From assembly GCF_000275845.1 (NCBI RefSeq), contig NW_006766896.1, forward strand, positions 84,273 through 139,679: a DNA stretch of 55,407 nt, read 5' to 3'. Made by a program: the position numbers and the translations under genes. Position 1 is the first letter of the stretch. Every line of letters starts with the position of its first letter. Positions 34,145 through 46,157 of the stretch are shown one piece after another. The notes beneath the pieces are model-generated. The model did no database searches. It was not told the origin of the DNA and saw nothing but the letters and a program-made list of their open reading frames with translations. This DNA comes from Dichomitus squalens LYAD-421 SS1 (lineage: Eukaryota; Basidiomycota; Agaricomycetes; Polyporales; Polyporaceae).

Positions 34145-34832
34145 AACGGGAGCAGACTGCTGTCGTGAAGCCCGAGCATGAGGAGGGTTTGGTAAACTCG
34201 TTTGAAACTCCAAAAGCAGGCCCGTTGTCCAAGTTATCCGTATGTGCCTCAGGCCCGGGAAGCACGAGGGACCGGCTACGGTCCGCGTTTTATTCACTCG
34301 GCTTTGTCATGTCTTTAGGCGAAGGCATTGAGGGGCATCGCTGTGGCAGAGACACGTAGATCGTACATGAATGTTCAACTGTTCAATGACGTCCAATAGG
34401 TATGGTGATTGGCTGCACTGTATGATCCTACGTAGTATAAAATGAGATGCGTTCGTGTAGAGTACATATATACCAGGGCGTATGTGTTGAAAACGCCTGG
34501 GCTGACTGAAAAAACAAATGTTTGACTAGTATGTGCTCAGAGACAGCGCGACGTTCTGCATCGCGGAGGACTGCAGCGCTCTGACAAACCAGCTCGTGGA
34601 GGGTGATGTAACTTCATTGTACTGCGGCCTGAGTCGATAATCACGGTAACAGAGGATGTCGTGTCTCTGACGGACACTTCCCGATGCCTACGCGTCATAG
34701 CGACAGTATATGCAACACTTGAGACTATCGATCGACGTCCAGCGGTACTATAACTTTGTGCCAGTCGTAACGCGACGTGCAGGACGACTAGCATAAATCA
34801 CAAAGCCTCTTCTGTCTTTTCAAGTTCTCCGC
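34145..34832. other. Spacer between F-box gene C and the decayed fourth copy
   Basis: Up to about 34359 it may hold the frameshifted tail of gene C. The rest shows no gene. An A/T-rich TATAAAAT occurs near 34436, but no start codon with a sensible frame follows. Confidence 0.4.
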
Positions 34833-35198
34833 ATGGTATCACTGCGCTTTCCCACCTACGACCTCGCATACACGTCGGAAGATGTGCAAGCCCTGTACGA
34901 AGTCTGCCCTTGATGGGAGGAGCTCCGTCTCGACTTCGGCGTTGCTTTAGGGTCCCGTGCGTGGATATATTCGCTCGCCGACTTCGCTCGCAATTTTACA
35001 CGCCTACGCATTTTGGGTCTACCAGGGATGGACGTTGTGGATAATACTCTCACAGCTGCCAGTGCTGCTGCGACCCCGCATGCGACTCTGTACGAGCGGG
35101 TTATTCCACATGTGGTGTTCCAAGGGACGGATGAAGCCAGGCATTCCGCAGAGATGTGGCGCGTGGCTGTTCCCAAATGCCGCTCGACTTTGTACTAG
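34833..35198 (+). pseudogene. Decayed F-box/LRR-like gene fragment (3' part)
   Basis: One frame from 34833 to 35198 reads through a single TGA (34911-34913) and gives WEELRLDF, then ADFARNFTRLRILGLPGMD, matching the paralogues' LVELHL and HFARKCPRLRVLHLPAME blocks, with a plausible natural end. The F-box and most LRRs are missing upstream. It is the fourth member of this family in the window and lies directly downstream of paralogue C, consistent with tandem duplication and decay. Confidence 0.65.
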
Positions 35199-36149
35199 GA
35201 TCGGCATGCAGAGCTGATAGGGAACGTACGTAGTTTGACCAGCTTTCAGTCACCGCTCAGATGTGAGTCGCTCGTGTTCTATAGGTACCTGTGGACATCA
35301 CCCATGCTTATCAGCATACTCTCAGGTTGGAGTGTAAACAGCCCAAAGACACTGGTAACCCTTACTCGCATCCGTACAAACAGGACCGTTGCTGCGTGCG
35401 AGCGCAGTCGGGTCGACGGTCTCAGTTGCCACGGGGTTGGTGACCGCAGTGATCGAATACGTGTGTCGCCTTGGGGTTCTCTTCAGCATGTGCATCGCTG
35501 GGAAGGAAGAAGAGCGTGGCCTCGGGGCCGATGCGTTTACCACACAACCATTCGCAGCCTGGTCGCGGGTGATGGTTTGAATCACCTCGGTACCAGATAG
35601 ACGACCATGTGCCGCAAAACGGCCTCCGAATGTTTGTCGCGATTTGCTATCAACCAACTGGCTGGGAGAAAATGCGGCGTCCACATACCTGATTCGCCCA
35701 CGGTATCTGACCCTTCTCGCTGACGAATGGTGCGAGCAGATATCTACCCGAGACGGAGCTCTGCTCGACGAGTACACAATAGCCGGTGTCACTGTTTGCA
35801 AAATGGAAAGACGCATTCAGCATCGGCGAGGATATGCTTGAATGGAAAGGGCTGTCGTGCTTCGGTTGGCTCTCAGAGCACTTTTGTTGAACGGCGGGGT
35901 GGAAGACGTAAGAAAGCCGCTTCGAGTTGTGAATAGATGGCGCGCCGATTAACTTGAGCTTAAGAGCCAGGTCAATAAGAGGATACACTATAGATTAGTA
36001 TGTTCAGTTGGTGAGAGCGAGCAACGGTAGGGGCCAGTGTAGAGGATAGGGAAAGAGTGACGATATCGCCCGATTTCCGTTTGGGGGTCGAAGAATGTAC
36101 CACAGGAGCAAAACCTCAGATGACATGACAATATAGTGCCCCCATAGTG
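35199..36149. other. Intergenic, no gene recognised
   Basis: Short frames only, with no domain resemblance and no RNA gene seen. Confidence 0.4.
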
Positions 36150-37150
36150 CTGATATGCGTGTTATAGTGGGGCTAGAGCTGGAAAGACGAGCACGAACAA
36201 AGAGAGAGCATCGAGTCGACAGGATGGTTGCATGTCCAGGCCAGAAACTGGCGCTAGGCAGAGACGGCGCGGGACGCCGGCCCGTAGCGGGCCCAATGAG
36301 CGAGCTCAATTCGAACACTGCGGCTCTCATCGCGCCACGATCCTCAAGCTGGAAGGCTGAAAGCTTTAGACAGTCGTACGGGGCTCTGCTCTACAGTAGC
36401 ACTGGTTTCCCAACGACCGCAACTCACCACCTGAGCCCCTATCAACTCTAGCCCCGCTACGCAGATGCCGGAACACACTCATCACGGGACGAGCAGTGAA
36501 AGCAGACACGAAAACCAGTCCGTGCTCCCTGGTTCGATCAAGAGGATAAGGGGAAGTGACACAAGATGGTGAGTACGTTCTGAAACGTTTTGAGCGTGTA
36601 CGATGTCCTACTGTGAACGTCTGTCGCGAAGCGGTGTATGCCACGGGTAAGTGGCCCCGAAGTTCTCCATGCGCATGTTCTACAAGACCAATACGCACCC
36701 TCTCCCCGGTGTGTGCGGCTCCATAGACTGAGACAACCCTTTTCTATGCTAACACGAACATCTCATTAGCAGACTTTGATGTCCCGATGCTTTGACGACA
36801 CGAGCAATTCGCCCACCGACGACTCTAAACTTTATATGTTCTTCCCATAGATAAAGGAGTATGATGGCCCCGATTTATGGAGCAGATAGGTTCCCCTCTC
36901 GAACGAGTACGTGAGTCTTCGTCTTATGCAGCCCTTGCATGTATCTGCAAGGATATATCTCTACGTTCGAGTCTTTTCTGCGTGCATAGTACGCATATAT
37001 GGGCGTTCAGAGAGGACTGGGCCGGGTTCAACGCGAGATGATGGGCAAGTGCAGATGCTCTCGTCCAATCCTCTTTTACTGTGGTTCAACGGCATATCTT
37101 CATCGCCTGAGCTACTTTCACTGTACTTTTCCCGATGACCTTGCCCTCGT
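36150..37150 (+). repeat. Diverged duplicate block X1
   Basis: Similar in order to about 42140-43330. Matching stretches include GCTCTGCTCTACAGTAGCAC / GCTCTGCTCTATAGTAGCAC, CGCAACTCACCACCT in both, and GTGAACGTCTGTCGCGAAGC in both. Many substitutions and indels separate the copies, and no shared reading frame survives. It precedes DUF6533 gene 2, as its partner precedes gene 3. Confidence 0.65.
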
Positions 37151-38556
37151 TATAGTGAATGTGTGCGTTTCAAAATGAGATGTTTTACGATATTCATCCG
37201 CTGCGCACAAGTCTCTGTTATGCAGCGTGCAGAGTTTCTGAGCTCGCCATCGTCACAGACTTGACTGTCATCAGCGATTCCACGACCGTCCACAAATCTC
37301 CCTGCTCATTCGTCGATACTACTCCAGATATATGAACAAGCATTTTGGATAGAAGAAAACAAGCGCGCTCGCATCCGACACCGTTTCTTCCACGTTTCCC
37401 GTCGCGCTCTCCATTGCCATCCTTCATATTCTCATAAATTCCTCCGCTATCGCCACTGTCTCGGACTTCGAGTTCTCACCCCTCCAATGTCGGCGAAGAG
37501 AAAGGTGAGGTAGAGATAGGAGGGACCACGAGACAAACAAGCACCTTTGTATGAGGGCGAGGACAACGGAACATCGCAGAGGCAGCTTTCCGAGGGCATG
37601 CAGACGATGGCGAGCTTCTCGGAGAATGGAGCGAAGAACCGCACGAAGACAGCTTTCCCCGCGTGTACACCCATGCCTGTCCCTGTTTGCCTGTATCGGT
37701 GCACCCGTTCTATCCGTAGCTTGTACGGGCGATCGTCTGGTGCTGCATTCGAATGAGGCGATCGCAAGGGAGACCCGGGAGGTGAGGAGCGGCTCCTTGC
37801 TCAGGTCACGCTAAAGGCGGTTCTTATGTCAATCAAACGTCGAGAGCTTCTTCAGCCTCATGCCGAGGCACGACACGCAAGAACTACGCGTGATGCTTGG
37901 CGCGCCTCTCGTCCAAGCCTCTGCCACGGTAGTGGACGGCGGGCAACTGAATTATCCATGCTGTCATGGTTTGCGTCATTCGTCAAAATTGCATCGCCTT
38001 CTACGCGCATACCCACGGCAGGCTGGGCGGAGTGAACATCCCTCATACCCACTTAGGGATCGAGAAGGGCATGAGTACTATGTTGGGGTATGGGAAAGCC
38101 CACTTATAGGGAGCTCGTCCGGACTGTGGGGGCTTCGGCTTATTGCAGTACAAACACCGTGCCAGAAACGTGACAAGCAGAGCACCAGCCCGATCTCAAT
38201 GGTGCTCTACACCGGTCCCTACGCTTGCCCAGCCGGTCATAGCACTGAGGCGCGCAGTAGCGCTACTAAGAGCCGATTATGTGTCTCGTGTTGTCAGTTC
38301 GGTCTCATGATATCACATACCGACCCCTGATCACGCATTCTGGTTTCCTGATTCTAGGCGGGAGCACAACAGCTGGTGTCTAACTTTAGCTTCCAATACA
38401 TCTTCTCAGACCGCACAATCGGAATTTGCTCGGCTCTTGACCGGTTAATGTACTCATCTATGGCTCTTTTCCTGGCATCAGAGCTTCACTTATCAATCCC
38501 AGAAGGCTTCTCCATCACTATGACCAACACGTGTTCTGAATTCGCGCCAGCTGTCA
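37151..38556. other. Intergenic upstream of DUF6533 gene 2
   Basis: No recognisable gene. Short frames on both strands only. Confidence 0.4.
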
Positions 38557-38563
38557 TATAAAG
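38557..38563 (+). promoter_or_regulatory. TATA-like box of DUF6533 gene 2
   Basis: TATAAAG 91 nt before the ATG at 38648. Confidence 0.45.
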
Positions 38564-38647
38564 TTTCAGGAATCAATGGACTGAGAAGCTGATAAATGTT
38601 TGTCGTCGGTGAACCTCGCGCTTGTAGTGAACCAACTGCCCACCACC

Positions 38648-40367
38648 ATGGCTTCCTCACAGTCAGACTCGATTGATGCAGAATATGCCACCGGGTCAGT
38701 TGTTTTCCCTTCTGCCCAGCCATGGAGAAAGGTGACTCAATCCTTCATGTCGTGTTAGCATTGTTGGTCTTTGCTGCAACGTTGCTGGAACAGGTATCCT
38801 AGTTCAAGCTTGTAGTCGAAGGCTCTCAAACAACCACTCACTCACATGGCTACCATTTTGCAGTTGCATTTCTGTATGACGCAACCATCACAACTGGAGA
38901 AGAAGTTCGCTGTTTCTGGGGGCGTAAAGTCACCGGCGCTGCTATTCTTTTCTGGCTGAACAAATACATGAACGCAATGTTTCTGGTTTGGCTCTTTGTC
39001 ACAGACTTCAAGATTTCGGATGAGGCAGGTACTTTCCTCTTGATTGTTAGTGAATTGTTCCTGAATGACCATACAACTTCATCAGAGGTCAGTAGAGCCC
39101 GTTACCTTGTCTGGTGCAAGTTCTATAGTCACCCTTCTCTTGACAGCTGTGACCGCTCTGCCAAAGGAACCGCAGTTGTGAACTACCTGATTTACCTGGT
39201 TCAAGCAGGTGAGCGTTGTTGTCTCATTAATCAATGTGGACACGATTCAGCGTCGGTATCCTAGCCTTCATCGCATTACGTGTATATGCACTCCAGAAGA
39301 GCTTGATTATATGCGCAATGGCCTTCATGTTGGCTTTAGCGCCTCTCACAACCAATTTTGTAAGTACTCTTCAATAACTGTTAGCCTCATACAGCAGTCA
39401 TCATGATAGCAGGCCAACTTCGCTTTCGGATTGTGGGGCGGAAATGTGGCGCTATTTGGGTGTACCCAATTCTACAATACTACATTTGATATCGCCAGAG
39501 AGTCAGTCCTTTCTAAGAAATTGTGATGCATCGCCTTGACTGAAGCGAACTCTGCTCTTCTAGATGCAAGTTGTGCACGAATACTAAGCTCACACATACT
39601 CATTTGCGCACCATTCAGTAACCGTCATATCCCGTTCATGCATGATTGCATCAGACGTGCTCGCTGTTGCTGTAACATGGTACACACTAGCTCATCACAG
39701 CACCATCAGACGTTTCAGTATGTTCAAAGGCACCATATCGGGTGTCTTGTTGATTGATGGTGGGAAATACATGACATACACACGCTCCTTCAATATAGCT
39801 GACTGTCAATCACAGGAACAATTTACTTCCTGTTAGTAGCGCGTTATAGAATGTGCAAGGACTCATTATCTTTCTTAGTATCCTTGTTCTCGTGAATTCT
39901 CTACACCTGGCATTCACATTACTGTCGGTACGCACATGTCCTACTTCATTTACTCGATCGATAATAATCTTAAACGTCATAGCTTGACATTGACGAGCTG
40001 CAAGTAACAAGTGTGATTACGAACTTCACCATCCCGTATGTCTCCCTATTTATTTAATTGCTCTCACTAAATTCTTTCAATGCACCCCATGCACATCCGA
40101 CACTCTAGCTTTTCTGCCATCCTCATATCGCGTTTTCTTCTGCACCTACAGTCTGCAAGCATCGGGGACACTGGCTCCATACTTTCATCCCGAGACTCCT
40201 TGACGAACCTCGATGGAGGCTCTGTAATCTTCGAGCGGGTTGTTGGGTCACTCGGGGCTTCCATTGCGCCCAGTGACTACCTTGTGCAGGACAATCACTG
40301 GAACACCGGTGAAGACGAGCACGGAAAAACGGAAGAGATCGAGCTGAATGAGACGTCGAAGGAGTAA
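38648..40367 (+). CDS. DUF6533-type multi-pass membrane protein, paralogue 2 (336 aa)
   Basis: Exons: 38648-38694, 38759-38793, 38864-39024, 39086-39087, 39147-39208, 39265-39359, 39413-39501, 39564-39565, 39619-39759, 39816-39831, 39879-39927, 39983-40035, 40109-40367 (1011 nt). The DUF6533 core reads FLYDATITTGEEVRCFWG then AAILFWLNKYM; further membrane segments follow, and the tail is charged (EDEHGKTEEIELNETSKE). Two introns use GC donors: 39025 (GATGAG|GCAGGT) and 39566 (AT|GCAAGT). Both adjoin the 2-nt exons AG (39086-39087) and AT (39564-39565). Without the AG microexon the frame hits TGA at once. Exons 1-8 have lengths identical to paralogues 1 and 3. Function unknown; the family is expected in a membrane. 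Likely duplicated together with flanking blocks X and Y. Confidence 0.8.
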
Positions 40368-41259
40368 CAGTTCCACTAGAGAGCCATTTGAGTTCAAGTT
40401 CAGGGGCGATCAAGGCATCAGTAACCTGACACATATGTACGACCAGTTTCACTGGTGACTGGTAATTTGTATACTACCTCGCAATTGAAAAGCTTCATAT
40501 CTGGTTGATTATGAAGTATTACTTGAAATGAAGTGATCCCCAGCCAGAGACATGCCGTTGTCCCACAAAACTCCTGACGTACCCGACTGGCAGGGCAGCG
40601 AGAAATCGACAGGGTCCTGGTTTGCATACGACTCTCCTCGCGGTGCGACACATGCATGAGATTGGCCGTATGACAAATAGAAGGAAGCAGCAAGGACATG
40701 AGGGTATGTATTTGTACAGCCGACCGGGACAGACAACATACAAAATGTAGGGGAATCAAGCAATGCAGCGGACAGCGAAACGATGATCAAGTTCAATTGG
40801 GGGTACGCAAAGAAGAGGGGATAAGACATCTTGGAGCAATGAAGGCGACGAGTATAGGATGGTGAAGGTTCGCGGTCCTCTATGACGACCACTGCGTAGT
40901 GTGCGAGCATGATGTTGTTCTGGAACTACGCTCACTGACCTGGGTTGAATGCGGCCGCAGAGTTTGCCCAGAGCGCAAGATGTAGCAAGCCCGAGAGACC
41001 CGCATCGTCCCGTCCAGCGTCTTTCCGTCCCCATGGACGGGGTTAGGGGCCGTTTTGTGCTAGCCAGAGCCGACAAGCGGGAAGGTCGGAGACCTAGGAG
41101 GCAGCGAGGACGGGTCGCGCTCAGGGACAAGGCGAGCTACACCCGATGTTTTTCTGGCCCTTTGAAATCAGTGCATCGACTGGAGCTAGGTAGGAGGAGC
41201 TTCGTACCACGAACGACGGGGACGAGGTGACCAACCCAGTCGCGTCTTCTCTGAATGAC
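40368..41259. other. Intergenic, no gene recognised
   Basis: Downstream of DUF6533 gene 2. Only short frames, none recognisable. Confidence 0.4.
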
Positions 41260-42110
41260 CAGCTACTGCTCAGGATCCGGAGATCGAGATTCGATGTGAT
41301 GGACCATAGCCGCGCATAACACGAGTGGGGGGGTTTCAGACGAGATGCGGACCGTGCGCTGTATCAGATTCCGACAGCCAGGTGAGCGCGACGAGTCCTG
41401 TGAGTCCTGCTGGAGGGACAAAGAGACAGCCGAAGAAGTCAACGTCGGGGGGTTAAAACTGCTCTGATTCGTGAGCCTACCGTCTGCATGAGGACCAAAA
41501 CGCCCTATAAAATTTGACCGTGGAGCTGAACACGTACCCGCAAAGTGCAACATGAACGTCCAAGCACCTCATCCAGAGCTTAACAGGTTACGTCAAGGCG
41601 ACGGGTGTGCTAACGCACTAGATGCCGCTAGGAACGTCGCTATGGTTGTTGATCGTGGCGGCGTGAGTGTGCGGAAAGGAGAGGCCCTGATCGGTGAGTA
41701 CTACTAAATGGTAGATGTCGTGGTCGGCGGCGAGGAGTAATGGGCTTGGTCTATAAGAAAGTTGCTTCGAGCGGCGCGGCCAGACGTGGAAACGTTGCTT
41801 CGCGCTGCAGGTGTCCGTTGCGCCTGTCACTTTGAACCTGTATGAGAGGGAGACCGGTGAGAGCATAGCCTGACCGGAAGTCGTGTCATATTGGTGCATG
41901 CGAGCGACACAAGAAGGCAGGAAGAGAGAGCTGGAAGGGGATGTGACCTCGCCTATCGCGCATCACTATTCACTTGGAGATGATAGAGCGTCCATAGGCA
42001 GACCTATGGCATGTCATCCCACGACCTTCTTTGGACGACGTCGATTTGCGCGACCGGGAGCCGCAATTGCAGGACGGCGCGGCGAGGCCTCGTGCATGAC
42101 GGTGAAGTGA
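41260..42110 (-). repeat. Diverged duplicate block Y1
   Basis: Similar in order to about 48980-49930. Shared stretches include AGTGCAACATGAAC, the AGATGCCGC...GTCGCTA...GTTG pattern, TTGAACCTG and GAGGGAGACCGGTGAG followed by CATAGCC. The strand of any ancestral gene is unknown; frames are broken in both copies. Confidence 0.6.
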
Positions 42111-42139
42111 CACTCTCATATAGCTGACAGGCACATATT

Positions 42140-43330
42140 GGGGTGGACCCAGAGCAGGAGAGACGAGCACGGGGAGAGGGAGAGCAGATCGGACGATGTA
42201 GTAGTCCTGCCCAAGGTCTCGTCTGCCAAGCAAGCTGGCGCCAGGCGGATATGGGCGTGGTAATACGGCCCGTGTCCCCGTGCCGGCAAGTGCGACTCGA
42301 GACGCCTTGGCCCTCAACACACCACCATCTGTGAGTTGCAAGACTGAAGGCTCCGGCAAGTCCGAGCATGGCAGGACATATGGCCTGCGGATACTCGAGC
42401 GGGTACGCTAAAGCCATCCTTTACACATGCTTATAGGGCTGACGTACAAGCTCTGCTCTATAGTAGCACTGGCAGCCAATGACCGCAACTCACCACCTCG
42501 GCCGCCCCCCAGTCTGATCTAGTCTCGCTACGCAGGAGTGGAACATCGCTCACCACGGGGCGCGCGGCGAGATCAGACACGAAGGCAAGCATGTGCCCCG
42601 TACAGCTGGCATAGAGACGAGACGAAATGACACATGATGGTGAGCGCATCTTCTTTCCGCATGTTGAGCGTGCACGGTGTCCTACCTGTGAACGTCTGTC
42701 GCGAAGCTGTGCACGTCGCAGTAAAGCGGGACCGACGTGCACCATGCGCACGCCGTACGATATGGTCCGCCACGATGATGTATGTGACTGATATGCCCCA
42801 TCCCCCACCCCCAAGTATGCAATGCGCAACAACCATGAACGTCGGCGTCTTTGGAAGGCTGAAATAGTCTAGTCCGATGCATGTGTGTATATCTCGTCAG
42901 CGGACTCTTGTGTCCCGATACTATGACACGAGCGGCACGTGCATTGACTATACTTGACTCATGCAGGACGAGTCCCGGCTTCTGTTTACGGAGCAGAAAA
43001 GTTACCCTCTTGGTTTATCGCGCTACTCTTCCTTTCCTGCCGTCCGAGAATATGTGCGCCAGAGTCTCTTCTGACCTGTAAGTGTTTTTTGCCGCCTGGT
43101 ACGGATATATGCGTATTTAGAGAGGGCTGGGTGGGCTTTGGCGCAGGAAGATGCACCCAACCAGACCGGTGCCCCCTCTCCGAATCTCGTCACTTGTGGC
43201 TCATGTACCAATTGCCTCAGTTGCTTACACTCTCCCTGTTATCAAAATCATCAATTTCAGATAGTCTTGCCCTCAACATACCGCATATATGCGTGTCAAG
43301 ACGATCAATGCATTGATACGCGTCGACCGC
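42140..43330 (+). repeat. Diverged duplicate block X2
   Basis: Partner of 36150-37150. It follows Y1 directly, which makes the arrangement X1-DUF6533-Y1-X2-DUF6533-Y2, a tandem duplication of a unit of about 6-8 kb. Confidence 0.65.
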
Positions 43331-46100
43331 GCGCAAGTTGTCTCCATATCCGCCACGCTCTCTACCGTGCTCTCCGCCGCTGCGGCTTCCTGCGGCCCCT
43401 CGCCTAGAAGCGAGGTCGCGAGACCGATAGCCCCATCCGATAGTGAGGACAGGACCGTCAGCTGTCAGAATCGCCGGATGGTTACGATCTCTCTGAGGGC
43501 GACCGGAGGAAACGTAGGAAGAGGCGGACGGTTCAGTGCGCGAGTCCTTGGTGGTGTCGTTATGCGGTGAGTGTGCCTGCCCACTATGTCTTCCCCTGTC
43601 GTGATTCCCGTATCTATGCCCATGCCTACGCAAGCTACCTCTCATGTGCCGGTCTCGGAGTACCACTTGTTGCATCGCTTCGACCCAAAGGTCACGCAGG
43701 CGATCGAATCGCTGAAAAGGGTTCGGAAGAGGAGAACTGCGAAATGAAGGACAAGGTTCATCCAGCCTTGAAGCCGCTCCTCGCCCAGTACGCGCTGCAG
43801 GGAGCCATCCTCAAAGACAACGGCAAACCTCCGACCTCATGCCGAGGCAGTTCCTGTACAAGTGTGGACATCGTGTGAGTCGTGCATGACGCTGGTGCCC
43901 TTCCTCGCTCTCCCCGTTCAAGTCAGACCAACCCTTTGGTTGCTATCTCCCACATTTTCAACCATTCTTACTCATCCACACATCCGTCTCTAGACCACTG
44001 AACAAGATGAGAAGATCATTATCCTTGCGCCCTCCACCACCGTTCTCCGTCGCTCTCTCCACCGCCACCCCTCTGCCCGCACTCTTCATATCAGATGGGA
44101 GGTCAAGTTCGCAAGACCAGCAGGTAGCTCTATGAGACGGGGAGGAAGGCGGGTCGTTAGAGATGAAGCTGTCCGAGGGTGGGCAGAGTGACTGTTGCGT
44201 GCTGTGACCGTGTCGAGAGCGCATCGCCGACGTCTGTTGTCCCTTCCCCTGTCGTTGCCCGCCTATGTCCGTGTTCGTGCCTGCACCTGTGCTAATGCCG
44301 GAACATGACTCGCGGCACCCGTTCTACCCGGTGCTGGAGCAAGGCGATCGAGGTGCTCGAGGAGGCGACTGCGAAAGAGAACTAGGAAGTAAGGGGGAAG
44401 TCCTCGCCCGGGCTGAAGCTCATTCTCGCGTAAGTCGCGCTCAAGGTGGTCATCCTCGAGGAATACGACACGAACCTCTCCAGGCTGAGGCTGAGGCTGT
44501 TGGTCACGATGATGGTGCGTTGCCTCGTGCGCATGTATTTGGAAGGGTATATACTCACTTCGCCACATAAGGTCATCAAGCGGCAAGACCATGTGCTTTT
44601 TGACAGGCAAGATGCGCTCATCGAGAAGCTGCATGGTCTCGTACGCACGCCTCTTCCGCACTCCCGTCACACGCGCACCTTCTTTTTCCGATCTTCTTTC
44701 TTGCAGTAAGGCGCCCCGAACGTGCGAAGTCGCCGTCTGCAGCGAAGGCTTCAACGGTGTCGATCACTCACAGCAACGGGCAGGCGACGCCCATGATGCC
44801 CCACACGCCTCTTGACTAAGCTATTGCCGCGGCAGGGGACGATGGCGAGCGCGAGGATGGCGTGGGTAGCAGTGGGAGGGGCCAGGACACACATCCTCCG
44901 GCGAAGTGGTACAGGCTGACAGACCAAATGAAGACGATCATCTGGCAGTTGGTGTGTCTGAGCAACAAGTGTTGTCAGATACAGAGCGAGAAGAAATGAG
45001 TGGTTCGTTCTTAGACGGAGAGCATCGCGTGAAGGCTGCTGATCATCGGCGCGTGTAGCGCACTTGAGGCCTCGAACCAGATCGTCAGTGACGAGGGTGT
45101 GCGGAAGAACCTGTTTCAGAAGGCATGCATCGTATCTCGGTTGTCGTCAGAGCGATATTGACTCCATCACGTACCCGAGATCATTGCCGCTGTCCTCGGG
45201 ACAGATCTCGCGTGAACTGAGCGTGGTGAACAAAAAAATACGAGAAGGAGGCGATGGAGAACGACTGAACCTTCCATGCCGTCGTCGCTTGTATCTTCCA
45301 TCGAACATTGTGGCGTCGCTTCTCTGTGCCACCGCCTCTGCTTGTGCGCGCTTGTTAGTGCGGTTTCCTCGGCACTTATTCTCCTCAGTGTGATTCGCAG
45401 GCGTACCCGGCTGTCTCGCCGCTGCTTTACCTGTACGCTTGGTTACTAGTGCTCTACCCTATCACACGTGTATGATAATGTACCTGTGCTTCCTGACTCT
45501 GTATTCGTTTGTTTGTCCGTGTTATTGATACATTGTTTCACCTCAAATCTTCGAAACTCTCAGGAACAAGGGCCGCGTCTCAGCAGTTCCTCAACACCCG
45601 TATGTATACGTACTTGCCGTCATTCCTCGATCGCAGCTCTAGCAATGATCGTGTATGGCACACCCCTTCCCGTTGAGCAACTCTACCGCTGGTGAGCTCG
45701 AGGTCTTTCTTACTAACATTGACCCACGTTGACATTAGCCCATCTTTTGTCTACTTAGTCCTATTCTGTCCCAGTTCAACTTCCCCGGAAACACCCCGCG
45801 GACCTGCGTTGATGTGGCTCAAAATGTCCATCTCCGTACAGTATGATCACGATGTGAAGGGCTAGACCGGTGCTGTCAAGTGCTGTCCAATGCTTTAAGC
45901 TTTCCGGAAGGGTCTAAGGGATGTCCATACACGACGTTGCTTCCACGCCGAGCTATCACTCATGGTGCCCGCCAGCTTCTTCGATACCAGACGATCGAGA
46001 GATGGAACCACAGTGCAAAGCATTCAATAATAGTGTCGTCTGTGTCGCGGTGGACGGCGTGTCCTCGAGGCGACCAGAAATGCACATTACTTCTCCTCAA
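43331..46100. other. Intergenic upstream of DUF6533 gene 3
   Basis: About 2.8 kb with no recognised gene. The stretch at 44300-44710 has helical-looking translations split over several frames (for example VVILEEYDTNLSRLRLRL), so it may be a decayed gene, but I cannot name it. Confidence 0.4.
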
Positions 46101-46106
46101 TATAAG
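46101..46106 (+). promoter_or_regulatory. TATA-like box of DUF6533 gene 3
   Basis: TATAAG 57 nt before the ATG at 46158. Confidence 0.45.
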
Positions 46107-46157
46107 AAGAGACAACCCACAGAGCTCGCGTCGCCACTCTGACTCTCCATTCCAACC

